From Rhizobium sp. ICMP 5592 (GTDB lineage Bacteria; Pseudomonadota; Alphaproteobacteria; Rhizobiales; Rhizobiaceae): a stretch of 60,434 nucleotides of DNA. Shown in pieces: positions 35,080-43,549 of this stretch. Position numbers and translations under genes: made by a program. Below the pieces are notes generated by a model, which saw only the letters and a list, made by a program, of their open reading frames with translations, searched no databases and was not told the DNA's origin. Positions within the stretch are counted from its first letter, which is position 1. Every line of letters begins with the position of its first letter. The stretch is taken from contig NZ_QSNT01000012.1 of the NCBI RefSeq assembly GCF_009498525.1, positions 1-60,434 of the forward strand, in the 5' to 3' direction.

Positions 35080-35126
35080 GGGTGTCAGAGGGTGAGAATT
35101 TTGAATGTGCCGCACCTCTGACACCC
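35080..35126 (+). terminator. Hairpin after dgoD
   Basis: GGGTGTCAGAGG (35080-35091) pairs with CCTCTGACACCC (35115-35126) over 12 bp with a 23-base loop. There is no T-run, so it may be a stabilising 3' hairpin rather than a simple terminator. Confidence 0.5.
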
Positions 35127-35167
35127 TCCGCAAACTCGGAAGCCAACCACCCTCACTCCCCCACCCC

Positions 35168-35210
35168 AAAATAAAATACGCCTGCGGTATCGGCGCAGAT
35201 ACCGCAGGCG
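35168..35210 (-). terminator. Rho-independent terminator of the Bax-inhibitor operon
   Basis: CGCCTGCGGTAT (35179-35190) and ATACCGCAGGCG (35199-35210) form a perfect 12-bp stem, followed on the minus strand by TATTTTATTTT. It lies about 100 bases beyond the stop of the minus-strand gene at 35314. Confidence 0.8.
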
Positions 35211-35313
35211 CGTCATGCGTCTCACAAACCCCCAGGGAGACGCATTCCCGGAGCACGATCAAACGAAAGAGTGGAGTAACTTTCAGATCATGCCCAAGCT
35301 TGAAAGTCCGATG

Positions 35314-36030
35314 CTATTCCCGCTCGCCCGTGAAGTTCAGGAGAAGCTGGAAGATGTTGACGAAGTTCAGGTAGAGCGACAGGGCGCCGAAGACGGCGAG
35401 CTTCTGCGTGGTCTCCTGATCGTGGTTCTCGGCATACTGTTCCTTGATGTTCTGCGTATCCCAGGCTGTCAGGCCGACGAAGACCACGATACCGATAATC
35501 GAGATGGCGAACTGCAGCGCGCTCGAACCAAGGAAGATATTGACGACGCTGGCGATGATGACGCCGAACAGGCCCATCATCAGGAACGAGCCGATATTGG
35601 CAAGGTCACGCTTGGTCGTATAGCCGTAGAGGCTGGTCGCGCCGAACATCGTCGCGGCGATGAAGAAGGTCCGGGCGATGCTGGTGCCGGTGAAGACCAG
35701 GAACACCGATGCGAGCGACAGGCCCATGACGGCACAGAAGGCCCAGAACATCGTCTGCGCGGCGCTCGCCGACATCGTCTGGATGCGGAACGAGAAGAAC
35801 AGCACGAAGGCGAGCGGTGCCAGCATGACGACCCACTTCAGCGGCGACTGGAAGATCGGCACGTAGAGCGCCGGCGTCGTGCCGACGATCATCGCGACGA
35901 TACCGGTCACTACAAGGCCGATGCCCATGTAGTTGTAGACGCGCAGCATGTGCTTGCGCAGGCCTTCGTCGAAGAGCGCCTGCGAGCCGGCGGCAGCGCC
36001 ATAGCCGAAGCGCGGATTGGTCGGGTTCAT
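35314..36030 (-). CDS. Bax inhibitor-1/YccA-like membrane protein
   Basis: A 238-residue protein with seven membrane segments, such as YNYMGIGLVVTGIVAMIVG, VVMLAPLAFVLFFSF and FAISIIGIVVFVGLTAWDTQNIK. The last, with its Asp (TAWDTQ), is the pH/calcium-sensing signature of the BI-1 family. It may act as a calcium-leak channel or FtsH modulator, as YccA and BsYetJ do. AAAGGAG precedes ATG 36028-36030, which is 22 bases after the anti-sigma stop, so it is the third gene of a sigma-factor operon. Confidence 0.92.
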   Translation of the reverse strand: MNPTNPRFGYGAAAGSQALFDEGLRKHMLRVYNYMGIGLVVTGIVAMIVGTTPALYVPIFQSPLKWVVMLAPLAFVLFFSFRIQTMSASAAQTMFWAFCAVMGLSLASVFLVFTGTSIARTFFIAATMFGATSLYGYTTKRDLANIGSFLMMGLFGVIIASVVNIFLGSSALQFAISIIGIVVFVGLTAWDTQNIKEQYAENHDQETTQKLAVFGALSLYLNFVNIFQLLLNFTGERE

Positions 36031-36052
36031 AGTCGATCTCCTTTGATCAAAA

Positions 36053-36823
36053 CTAATAAAGGGTGCGGGCGAGCTTTTCAGCCTCGCCATCGAGTTCGTT
36101 CGCCTTGTCGCCGCCGATCAGGGCGTAGGCGACTTCGCCGATCTGCCAATAGGCAGCCTGGACGTTGTCGCGCGTGACATGATTGACCTTCTGGACGGCG
36201 AAGTTGCCCGGGCGGATGGCAAACAGTGACAATTGCCCGCCCTTGCCGGCATCGACCGTCATTTCAACGCTCGGACCGAATTCGGACGGATAGATTTGTG
36301 CATCGGTTACGCGCCAGCCCGCGGGCATCTCTGGAAGGACGATCGCCGTCGAGGCGCGGATCTCTTCCGGATTGTAGCCTGCCTGCCCGGACCGCGATGT
36401 CATCGCCTCTCGCATCGCGGTCGCCTGATAGGCGCGCACGGCATCGTCGACGAAAGCGGGCGCCGGAACCGAAGCATTGACCTCGCTCGCCGTGAAGGCG
36501 CCGAAGGATGTATGCGCCACCCAGCCGGCCGTCATCAGCATGGCGACGGCCGCAACCCGCTGGAAGGAACTCAGCACGCGGCCATAGGCGAGCCCCCGCT
36601 CCAGCCGCCGGGCGGCCTCGCGGGTTTCAACCTTCACCACCACACTCTCGCCCGCCAGCGCCATGCGCAGCTCACCGCGCAAGCTCAGATCAGCCATGAC
36701 CTTGGCGGCGATCGCCGGACGCTCGGACAGATAGGATTCCACCTCGACGCGACGCGCCACGGTCAGCTCGCCATCGACATAGGCGTCAAGATCGCTATCG
36801 ATGATCGGATCAATTGTTTTCAT
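36053..36823 (-). CDS. Anti-sigma factor (transmembrane)
   Basis: A 256-residue protein with a cytoplasmic N-terminal domain (about 1-80: IIDSDLDAYVDGELTVARRVEVESYL, as in anti-sigma domains that grip region 2/4), one membrane segment (about 89-108) and a periplasmic part. The zinc-binding HxxxCxxC of ZAS proteins is not visible, so it would be a non-zinc type. It overlaps the ECF sigma gene by 14 bases, the usual arrangement for a sigma/anti-sigma pair. Confidence 0.88.
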   Translation of the reverse strand: MKTIDPIIDSDLDAYVDGELTVARRVEVESYLSERPAIAAKVMADLSLRGELRMALAGESVVVKVETREAARRLERGLAYGRVLSSFQRVAAVAMLMTAGWVAHTSFGAFTASEVNASVPAPAFVDDAVRAYQATAMREAMTSRSGQAGYNPEEIRASTAIVLPEMPAGWRVTDAQIYPSEFGPSVEMTVDAGKGGQLSLFAIRPGNFAVQKVNHVTRDNVQAAYWQIGEVAYALIGGDKANELDGEAEKLARTLY

Positions 36824-37349
36824 TGCCGCCTCCGTCGATGAGCCGAAGATGCGAAATCTTGGGTGCCGTCTCCTCGAAACTCCGGAGGCTGGCGCGAGCC
36901 CTGGCGATACGCGACATCAGCGTCCCCATGGGAATGCCGAGCGCGGAGGCCGCCTCCTGATAGGAAAGATCCTCGATCGCCACCAGATGCAGCGCCTCGC
37001 GCTGCTCTTCCGGCAAATTGAAGAAGGCGGCGCGCACCTGGCTCAGGCGCACGACATGGTCCTGCGAGGCCGGAAGGGCCGGCTCGAACTCGACTGCCGC
37101 CTCTTCATGGCGGCGGTTCAGTGAACGCTTCTGGCGCAGGCGGTCGATATGGGCATTGTGCAGGATCGACAGCAGCCAGGTGCGCAGGTTCGCGCCGCGC
37201 CGGAAACTCGCTTTGCGCTCATAGGCCTTGACCAGCGCATCATGCACCAGGTCTTCCGCCTCGTCCGCATTGCGGACAAGCGAACGGGCATATCGTCTCA
37301 GCGAACCGAGCTGCCCTAAAACGTCGAATGTCCGTTTGTTGCGTTCCAT
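36810..37349 (-). CDS. ECF RNA polymerase sigma factor
   Basis: A 179-residue extracytoplasmic-function sigma factor. Region 2 is YARSLVRNADEAEDLVHDALVKAYERKASFRRGANLRTWLLSIL, region 4 is LPEEQREALHLVAIEDLSYQEAASALGIPMGTLMSRIARAR. It is released when the overlapping anti-sigma factor is inactivated. The start at 37349 sits only about 8 bases beyond a possible ECF-type -10, so the message may be leaderless. The stress that triggers it is unknown. Confidence 0.93.
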   Translation of the reverse strand: MERNKRTFDVLGQLGSLRRYARSLVRNADEAEDLVHDALVKAYERKASFRRGANLRTWLLSILHNAHIDRLRQKRSLNRRHEEAAVEFEPALPASQDHVVRLSQVRAAFFNLPEEQREALHLVAIEDLSYQEAASALGIPMGTLMSRIARARASLRSFEETAPKISHLRLIDGGGNENN

Positions 37350-37356
37350 ACCCCAA

Positions 37357-37384
37357 TATACGGAAGCCGGGCCGATCTTATTCC
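37357..37384 (-). promoter_or_regulatory. Candidate autoregulated ECF promoter
   Basis: On the minus strand GGAATA (37384-37379) and CGTATA (37362-37357) are 16 bases apart, which fits the GGAAC-N16-CGTT-type pattern of rhizobial ECF promoters. The expected transcription start falls at or next to the sigma-factor ATG. The match is imperfect and untested. Confidence 0.4.
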
Positions 37385-37413
37385 ATGGCCCGGCAAATAT
37401 TTTTTGCAGGCCC

Positions 37414-38337
37414 CTACATCAGCACGAAATCCCTGGGTTGCGGCATTGGCGGCAGGTCGGTTTCGCCGAGCGCTTCCCTGAGATTGATCTCGATCGTATC
37501 GGCAAGAGCGCCGATCGCCAAAGCGTTCGGACGATTGCCGAACGGGTCCTCCAGCTCGTCGCCAAGCGCATCGAGGCCGAAGAAGGTGTAGGCGACCAGA
37601 GCGGCCACGAACGGCGAACCCCAGCCCAGCGTATCAACGAAACCGAAGGGCAACAGGAAGCAGAAGAGATAGGCCGTGCGATGCAGCAGCAGCGTATAGC
37701 CGAACGGCAGCGGCGTGTTGCGGATGCGCTCGCAGGCCGCCTGTACCGCCCCCATCTGGCCGACACTGGCATCAAGCATCTGATACTGGATATCCGAAAT
37801 CCCGCCTGCCGCCTTCAGCCGCGCCAGATCGGCCGACATCAGTCGCAGCAGGAGATCCGGTTTATTCTGGGCCGCGCGGTAGAAATCAACTTCGCTGGGC
37901 GCCAGGTGTTGCAGCACCTTGTTCTCGTCGCCGCCGGGCCGCAAATGACAGACCAGCGCCTGCGCGAAGGCCATCGTCAACTGCAGCAAACCCTTGCGTG
38001 CCTGACGCCCGGTCTCGCCGGCAGCCTCCAGCATCAATGTCTGCCGCGCAAAGCCGCGGCTGACCTGGATGAGCAGCCCCCAGTCGCGCCGCCCTTCCCA
38101 CCAGCGATCGTAACAGGCGTTGTTGCGGAAGCCGAGGAAGATCGAAAGCGCGATGCCGAGCAGCGAGAAAGGCGACCCGTTGAAGGAGAGGATGACGTTC
38201 GGCCGCTCCTCATGGCCCCAGACGATCAACACCGATAGCAGGAAGATCACGACAATCTGCGGCAATATCCGTCGGACGACCGAACCGCGCATAATGAAGA
38301 AAAGCTGGAAAAGGCTCGGCCGGTCGCGGACGATCAT
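37414..38337 (-). CDS. Bestrophin-family anion channel protein
   Basis: A 307-residue bestrophin/UPF0187 protein. The N-terminal MIVRDRPSLFQLFFIMRGSV and LGIALSIFLGFRNNACYDRWWEGRRDWG (the family RF-x-x-AYxRWWEGR motif, here NNACYDRWWEGR) are distinctive; LPFGFVDTLGWGSPFVAALVAYTFFGLDALG is the C-terminal pore region. Prokaryotic bestrophins conduct small ions. ATG 38335-38337 is used, as family members begin MIVRxRPS; the longer frame is unlikely. Confidence 0.9.
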   Translation of the reverse strand: MIVRDRPSLFQLFFIMRGSVVRRILPQIVVIFLLSVLIVWGHEERPNVILSFNGSPFSLLGIALSIFLGFRNNACYDRWWEGRRDWGLLIQVSRGFARQTLMLEAAGETGRQARKGLLQLTMAFAQALVCHLRPGGDENKVLQHLAPSEVDFYRAAQNKPDLLLRLMSADLARLKAAGGISDIQYQMLDASVGQMGAVQAACERIRNTPLPFGYTLLLHRTAYLFCFLLPFGFVDTLGWGSPFVAALVAYTFFGLDALGDELEDPFGNRPNALAIGALADTIEINLREALGETDLPPMPQPRDFVLM

Positions 38338-38457
38338 GGTAAAAAGCACTCTCGATTGATGTCTGGCAATTGCAAAGCAATACACCAGACATCAGGAGAA
38401 TAACGAGCATTTCCTGCAAAGCCGCTCTGACCGGCCCGCATTGCTAGCCGGCTCTCC

Positions 38458-39198
38458 TCAATTTTCCGAGGCGTTCGCTGCGACCAGCACCGGATCGGAG
38501 CGATAGTCGCCAGGGAAAAGGCGCTGCAGGTTTTTGACCTTCGGCAGGTCGTTGACGACGATATAGGGATAATTGGGGTTCATCGTCAGGAAATTCTGGT
38601 GATAGCCCTCGGCGGCATAGAACTGCCGCTCCGGCTCGATCTTGGTGACGATCGCCGCGTCGAAAACCTTGGCGTGGTTAAGCTGCCCAATATAGGCCTT
38701 GGCGACATCAGCCTGCTCGGCGGTCGTCGGAAAGATTGCTGAGCGATATTGCGTGCCGCTGTCCGGCCCCTGATAGTTCAGCTCCGTCGGGTCGTGGGCG
38801 ACCGAGAAATAGATCTGCAGCAGATGCCCGTAACTGACCTTGTGCGGATCAAAGACGATCCGCACGGATTCGGCATGGCCCGTATCGCCGCCGCTCACCG
38901 TCTCATACTGAGCCGTATCCTTCTTGCCGCCGGCATAGCCCGAGGTGGCGCTGATCACACCGTTGACATGCTGGAACACACCCTGCACGCCCCAGAAGCA
39001 GCCGCCGGCAAGAACGGTGGTTTCCGTGCTGCCCGAGCCCGGCTTTTCGTCCACGGCCGGCGCCGGAATAACACGGGCGTCTTCAGCCGAGGCATGGCCC
39101 ACGAATTGCAGCGTAACGCCGGCCAGCAACACGGCGCCAACGGCAAAGGCCGCCGGGCGGGCAACATGCGACAGGGCCTTGCGGATCGTATCTTTCAT
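38458..39198 (-). CDS. msrA: Peptide methionine-S-sulfoxide reductase MsrA, exported
   Basis: A 246-residue MsrA. The catalytic motif LAGGCFWGVQ has nucleophile Cys67. The resolving Cys usual near the C-terminus is not seen in the sequence. The first 38 residues form a signal peptide (AAFAVGAVLLAGVTLQFVGHASA), which is unusual because most MsrA proteins are cytosolic; this one should repair oxidised periplasmic proteins. GAGGAGATC precedes ATG 39196-39198. Confidence 0.92.
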   Translation of the reverse strand: MKDTIRKALSHVARPAAFAVGAVLLAGVTLQFVGHASAEDARVIPAPAVDEKPGSGSTETTVLAGGCFWGVQGVFQHVNGVISATSGYAGGKKDTAQYETVSGGDTGHAESVRIVFDPHKVSYGHLLQIYFSVAHDPTELNYQGPDSGTQYRSAIFPTTAEQADVAKAYIGQLNHAKVFDAAIVTKIEPERQFYAAEGYHQNFLTMNPNYPYIVVNDLPKVKNLQRLFPGDYRSDPVLVAANASEN

Positions 39199-39329
39199 GA
39201 TGATCTCCTCTCGACCGCGAGTGTAAATTCTCCGGTCAAAAGGGATACGGGAGGATAGAGGCTTTTGTTACACACGCCCGCGTGAAACACCGAAACGTGA
39301 TGATGCACCAGCCCAGTCAGTACGACAGC

Positions 39330-39539
39330 TCAGTAATGCGGCGGCTTTGTAATGGCTGGCGCATCCATTGTCTGCTCTTCCAGCGTCAGGAAACGCTCCG
39401 CCAGCCGATCGAGCTTCAGCCTCATCTGCTCGACCACTTTCCATTGCTCCGCCACCTGGTCGGACAATTCTTCGATGGTCTTTGCCTGATAGGCCACCAG
39501 CTCTTCGAGCGTGGTGATGCGGCTTTGTTCGTCTGACAT
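39330..39539 (-). CDS. slyX: SlyX family protein
   Basis: A 69-residue coiled-coil protein of the SlyX family: RITTLEELVAYQAKTIEELSDQVAEQWKVVEQM with heptad hydrophobic positions, ending in the typical PPHY. AGAGGAAC lies 6 bases before ATG. The family's function is unknown; it was found next to slyD in E. coli. Here it stands alone. Confidence 0.9.
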   Translation of the reverse strand: MSDEQSRITTLEELVAYQAKTIEELSDQVAEQWKVVEQMRLKLDRLAERFLTLEEQTMDAPAITKPPHY

Positions 39540-39778
39540 CTCTGTTCCTCTTTCGGCAGCGATCTATATCACCGGAACCGCCGACGTATAGTCTTTCAAT
39601 TAGGCATATGACAGGGACCGGCGCCATTTGACGAATATATGACAAAACTGGAAAACAGGTGAAAAGACCCGTTACCTAACTGACATCGGGGCCTTCTAAA
39701 GAGATCGGCAAGAAGCGCCGGTTTTGAAGGAAACTCCCTCCACAAGCGCTCTCTCTTTTCGTTTTTCGGAGACGCGCC

Positions 39779-40615
39779 TTGAAGATCATCCAGATCACCG
39801 ACACCCATTTGAGCCCGAACAAGCCGCATTTCAACGGCAATTGGGAGCCGCTGGCGCGGTGGATCGAAGCAGCTGGCGCCGATCTCATCGTCCACACCGG
39901 CGATCTCAGCGTCGACGGCGCCGACAAGGACGAAGACCTCACTTTCTCCATGGACCTGATGCGTCAGGTCTCCGTGCCGATGCTGATCGTGCCCGGCAAC
40001 CATGATGTCGGTCATCTGCCGGGCTCCTATCAGCCCGTCAATCCCGAGCGCCTGGCGCGCTGGCGCCGTCTCGTCGGCCCGGATTACTGGGCGAAGGACG
40101 TGGACAACTGGCGGCTGATCGGCCTCAACAGCCTGCTGATGGGCTTCGAGGACGCCGAAGAGCAGAAGCAGTTCGATTGGCTACAGGAGACGCTCGAAAA
40201 CCGCGGCAACCGCCGCGTGGCGCTCTTCGCCCACAAGCCGCTGTTCGTCGATGCCCCGAACGAAGGCGACACCGGCTATTGGAGCGTGCGCCCCCCACAG
40301 CGCCGCCGGCTCTACGATCTGATATCAGCCCACGACGTTGCCCTACTCGGCAGCGGCCATCTGCACTGGACCTGGGAAGGCCGCTTCAACGACACGGCGC
40401 TGGTCTGGGCGCCGCCCGCCGCCTTCATCCTCGACACAATGGAACGCGAGATGCCGGGCGAACGCCTGATCGGCGCCGCAATCCATGAGCTTGGCGACGA
40501 CGTCACCACCGAGATCGTCGCCGTCCCCGGCATGACCGCTTATTTCCTGGATGACGTCGTCATGGAAGTCTATCCGCAAGCAGCTCCGAAGGCACAGAAG
40601 GAGCCGACGGAATGA
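39779..40615 (+). CDS. Metallophosphoesterase (CpdA/GpdQ-like phosphodiesterase)
   Basis: A 278-residue calcineurin-like phosphodiesterase. The metal motifs are IIQITDTHLS (DxH), VHTGDLSVDGAD (GD), IVPGNHDVGH (GNHD), and GSGHLHWTWEG (GHxH). It resembles cAMP phosphodiesterase CpdA and glycerophosphodiesterase GpdQ. TTG 39779 is the start, with CGGAG 7 bases upstream. It overlaps the ATPase gene by 4 bases and so is the first gene of the sugar-type ABC operon, suggesting it hydrolyses a phosphodiester taken up or related to the transported compound. Confidence 0.9.
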   Translation: MKIIQITDTHLSPNKPHFNGNWEPLARWIEAAGADLIVHTGDLSVDGADKDEDLTFSMDLMRQVSVPMLIVPGNHDVGHLPGSYQPVNPERLARWRRLVGPDYWAKDVDNWRLIGLNSLLMGFEDAEEQKQFDWLQETLENRGNRRVALFAHKPLFVDAPNEGDTGYWSVRPPQRRRLYDLISAHDVALLGSGHLHWTWEGRFNDTALVWAPPAAFILDTMEREMPGERLIGAAIHELGDDVTTEIVAVPGMTAYFLDDVVMEVYPQAAPKAQKEPTE

Positions 40616-41775
40616 GCGCGCTCTCGCTTCGTGGCATCACCAAATCCTTCGGCGGCAACGCCATTCTGAAGGGCGTCAGCCTTGACGTCGAACCGGGCGA
40701 ATTCATCGCCCTCGTCGGCCCATCCGGTTGCGGCAAGAGCACGCTGCTGCGCATCCTCGCCGGCCTCGATCATGCCGATACCGGTGAGATCCTTGTTGCC
40801 GGCAATGACATCTCGGGCGTCGCGGCCGCCGACCGCAACATCGCCATGGTCTTCCAGTCCTACGCGCTCTATCCGCATCTGACGGCATCCGAAAACATTG
40901 CCGTGCCGCTCGCCATGCGCCGCCTGACACGCGTCCAGCGCCTGCCTTTCATCGGCGCGCTGATCCCCGGCCAGCGCGCGACCCGCAGCGGCATCATCCG
41001 CGATGTCCGCGAGATGGCGACCTCACTGAAGATCGACCATCTGCTCGACCGCAAGCCCGGCCAGATGTCCGGCGGCCAGCGCCAGCGCGTGGCGCTCGCC
41101 CGCGCCATGGTACGCCGCCCGAGCGTCTTCCTGATGGACGAGCCGCTCTCCAATCTCGACGCCAACCTGCGCGTCCATGCGCGCGGCGAGATCGTCGATC
41201 TGCACCGTCGCGCCGGCGTTCCCACCGTCTATGTCACCCACGACCAGGCGGAAGCCCTGTCGATGGCCGACCGCGTCGCTGTGATGATCGGCGGGCAGTT
41301 GTTGCAGTTGGCGCCGCCACAGACGATCTATGACGATCCGGCCCATGTCGAGGTCGCCCGCTTCGTCGGCCAGCCGCGCATCAACCTGCTGCCGGCGCTC
41401 GCCGAAAACGGCACCGTCGCCTTCGGCGGCATCAGGCTGGCGCTGGACGAAAGCACCTTTGCCGGCTCCACCGTTACGCTCGGAATTCGTCCGGAATTCG
41501 TTCGTCTCGCCGGCAACCGCCAGGATGCGCTCGCTGCCCATATCGAGCGGATGGAATTCCTCGGCTCGGAAGTCATCCTGCATGCCAAGCTCGACGCCAT
41601 CGGCGAAAGCATCGTCGCCAAGCTCACCCCCGCCGACACTGCGGGCCTGTCCGCCGGCATGCCGGTCGCGCTGACACTGGCGCCGGAACAGGCCATGGTC
41701 TTTGCCGAAGACGGCCGCCGCCTGCGCACGACCCCCGTTGCGGTCGAAGCCGGCCGGGAGAAAGCCCATGGCTAG
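40612..41775 (+). CDS. ABC transporter ATP-binding protein (UgpC/MalK type)
   Basis: A 387-residue ATPase of the CUT1 class. Walker A is GPSGCGKST (about 38-46), the Q-loop VFQSYALYPHL, the signature MSGGQRQRVALARA, Walker B VFLMDEPLSNLD, and the H-loop YVTHDQAEAL; a TOBE domain fills the C-terminus. An insertion of about 30 residues (about 105-135, RVQRLPFIGALIPGQ) lies between Q-loop and signature, as in some rhizobial homologues. It is the second gene of the phosphodiesterase-ABC operon. Confidence 0.95.
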   Translation: MSALSLRGITKSFGGNAILKGVSLDVEPGEFIALVGPSGCGKSTLLRILAGLDHADTGEILVAGNDISGVAAADRNIAMVFQSYALYPHLTASENIAVPLAMRRLTRVQRLPFIGALIPGQRATRSGIIRDVREMATSLKIDHLLDRKPGQMSGGQRQRVALARAMVRRPSVFLMDEPLSNLDANLRVHARGEIVDLHRRAGVPTVYVTHDQAEALSMADRVAVMIGGQLLQLAPPQTIYDDPAHVEVARFVGQPRINLLPALAENGTVAFGGIRLALDESTFAGSTVTLGIRPEFVRLAGNRQDALAAHIERMEFLGSEVILHAKLDAIGESIVAKLTPADTAGLSAGMPVALTLAPEQAMVFAEDGRRLRTTPVAVEAGREKAHG

Positions 41776-42691
41776 CATCGCCGCCACGGCTATCCCGATG
41801 CGATCGGCGGTAAAACACGAGCGCAGCGAGGCCCGCACCGCTCTGCTGCTGGCGCTTCCGGCCATCATGCTGATCGTGCTGTTCGTGCTCCTGCCGATCG
41901 TCGCCGTCGTCTTCCTCGGCTTCACCGACTTTCAGCTCGGCGACAAGAGCCTGCGCTTCGTCGCCTTCGAGAACTACGCGCATTTGCTGAAGGACCGCAC
42001 CTTCCAGAAATCACTGTGGAACACGGCGGTCTATACCGCCATCGTCGCCCCCGTCTCGATCGTGCTTGGCCTCGGCGTCGCACTGTTGATCGAGAGCGAA
42101 GGCATCGGCCGCAGCTTCTTCCGCACCGCCTATTTTCTTCCCGTTGCCTCGCTGATCGTCGCCATGGCGACCGTCTGGCAATATCTCTTCCATCCGACCA
42201 TCGGCCCGATCAACGCCCTGCTCGGCGAAATCGGCCTGCCGCGTCCAAACTGGCTCGCCTCCTCGTCGACCGCGCTCTACAGCCTGTCGATCATCGGCGT
42301 CTGGCAGACGGTCGGCTTCAACATGGTGCTGTTCCTCGCCGGCCTCACCGCCATCCCGCGCGAGCTCTATGCCGCAGCGGAAGTGGATGGCGCGAAATCG
42401 GCGCTCGACCGCTTCTGGCTGGTTACCTGGCCGATGCTCGGGCCGACGACACTCTTCGTCACCACCATCAGCATCATCAATGCCGTCAAGGTCTTCGATA
42501 CCGTCAAGACGCTGACCGAAGGCGGCCCGAACCATGCCTCGGAAGTGCTGCTCTTCACCATCTACCAGGAGGGCTTCGTCTATATGCAAGTCGGCTACGC
42601 CTCGGCGATGACGACCGTCTTCCTCGCCATTCTGGTGCTGCTGGCCTTCCTGCAATATCGCATCCAAGACCGGCAGGTGCATTACACATGA
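41768..42691 (+). CDS. ABC transporter permease (CUT1, MalF type)
   Basis: A 307-residue permease with six membrane segments. The EAA loop reads ELYAAAEVDGAKSALDRFWLVTWPML, the contact with the ATPase. ATG 41768 is preferred, overlapping the ATPase gene by 8 bases; the longer open frame is an artefact of the previous gene. Partner of the downstream MalG-type permease in the same transporter. Substrate is inferred to be a sugar or glycerol-phosphate-like compound. Confidence 0.92.
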   Translation: MASIAATAIPMRSAVKHERSEARTALLLALPAIMLIVLFVLLPIVAVVFLGFTDFQLGDKSLRFVAFENYAHLLKDRTFQKSLWNTAVYTAIVAPVSIVLGLGVALLIESEGIGRSFFRTAYFLPVASLIVAMATVWQYLFHPTIGPINALLGEIGLPRPNWLASSSTALYSLSIIGVWQTVGFNMVLFLAGLTAIPRELYAAAEVDGAKSALDRFWLVTWPMLGPTTLFVTTISIINAVKVFDTVKTLTEGGPNHASEVLLFTIYQEGFVYMQVGYASAMTTVFLAILVLLAFLQYRIQDRQVHYT

Positions 42692-43524
42692 CCTCCACTG
42701 GCTTCACTCCCGGCCGCATCCTGCGCCTTTCGCTGCTGATCCTCGGCTCCCTTATCTTCCTTGCGCCGTACATCTTCATGATCTCGACTGCCGGCAAGGC
42801 GCAGGACGATATCTTCACCTCCGCCTTGAAGCTGATCCCGACGCATTTCTTCTATGTCGAGAACATCACCAAGGCGCTGAGCAAGGTGCCGATGGGCACG
42901 CTGCTGCTCAATGGTGTCGTCGTCTGCGGCCTGATCTTCTTCTTCCAGGTGCTAATCGCCATCCCCTGCGCCTATGCCATGGCAAAGCTGAAGTTTCCCG
43001 CCGCGCGCCTGATGATGGTGCTGGTCATGCTTGGCCTCTTGATTCCGATCCACGCGACCGCCCTACCGCTCTATGTCGCCTTCAATAGCCTGTCGCTGCT
43101 GAACAGCTACACCGCTTTGGTGGCGCCCTTCTCGATCTCGGTCTTCGCGATCTTCATGTTCCTGCAGTTCTTCCGCGCCATGCCGGACGACCTGATCCAT
43201 GCGGCCCGCCTCGACGGCATGTCTGAGCTCGGCATCGTCGCCCGCGTCATCGTGCCCAACGCCTGGCCGGCCGTCACCGCCTTCGCGATCTTCTCGGTCG
43301 TGGCGCATTGGAACGATTTCTATTGGCCGCTGATCGTCATCAGCAACCAGAACTACGCCACACCGCCGCTGGGCCTCATGTATTTCCGCGCGGCCGAGGC
43401 CGGCGACGACTACGGCGCGCTGATGGCCGCCACGTTGATCATCACCCTTCCCCTCGTCGCCGCATTCCTTCTGGCACAGAAGCGCTTCGTCGAGGGCATC
43501 ACCATGACCGGTCTCAAGGGCTGA
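42688..43524 (+). CDS. ABC transporter permease (CUT1, MalG type)
   Basis: A 278-residue permease, six membrane segments; EAA loop DLIHAARLDGMSELGIVARVIVPNAWPAV. It overlaps the first permease by 4 bases (ATGA). The N-terminus starts MTSTGFTPGRILRLSLLILGSLIFLAPY, typical for MalG-type subunits; an open frame reaches far upstream but is the shadow of the other permease. Confidence 0.92.
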   Translation: MTSTGFTPGRILRLSLLILGSLIFLAPYIFMISTAGKAQDDIFTSALKLIPTHFFYVENITKALSKVPMGTLLLNGVVVCGLIFFFQVLIAIPCAYAMAKLKFPAARLMMVLVMLGLLIPIHATALPLYVAFNSLSLLNSYTALVAPFSISVFAIFMFLQFFRAMPDDLIHAARLDGMSELGIVARVIVPNAWPAVTAFAIFSVVAHWNDFYWPLIVISNQNYATPPLGLMYFRAAEAGDDYGALMAATLIITLPLVAAFLLAQKRFVEGITMTGLKG

Positions 43525-43549
43525 CCGGTTCGAAACAGGAGAACGAGCG

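Noticed and set aside
42016..42687. Upstream extension of the second permease
   Set aside because: The extension lies in another frame of the first permease; the MalG-type N-terminus begins at 42688.
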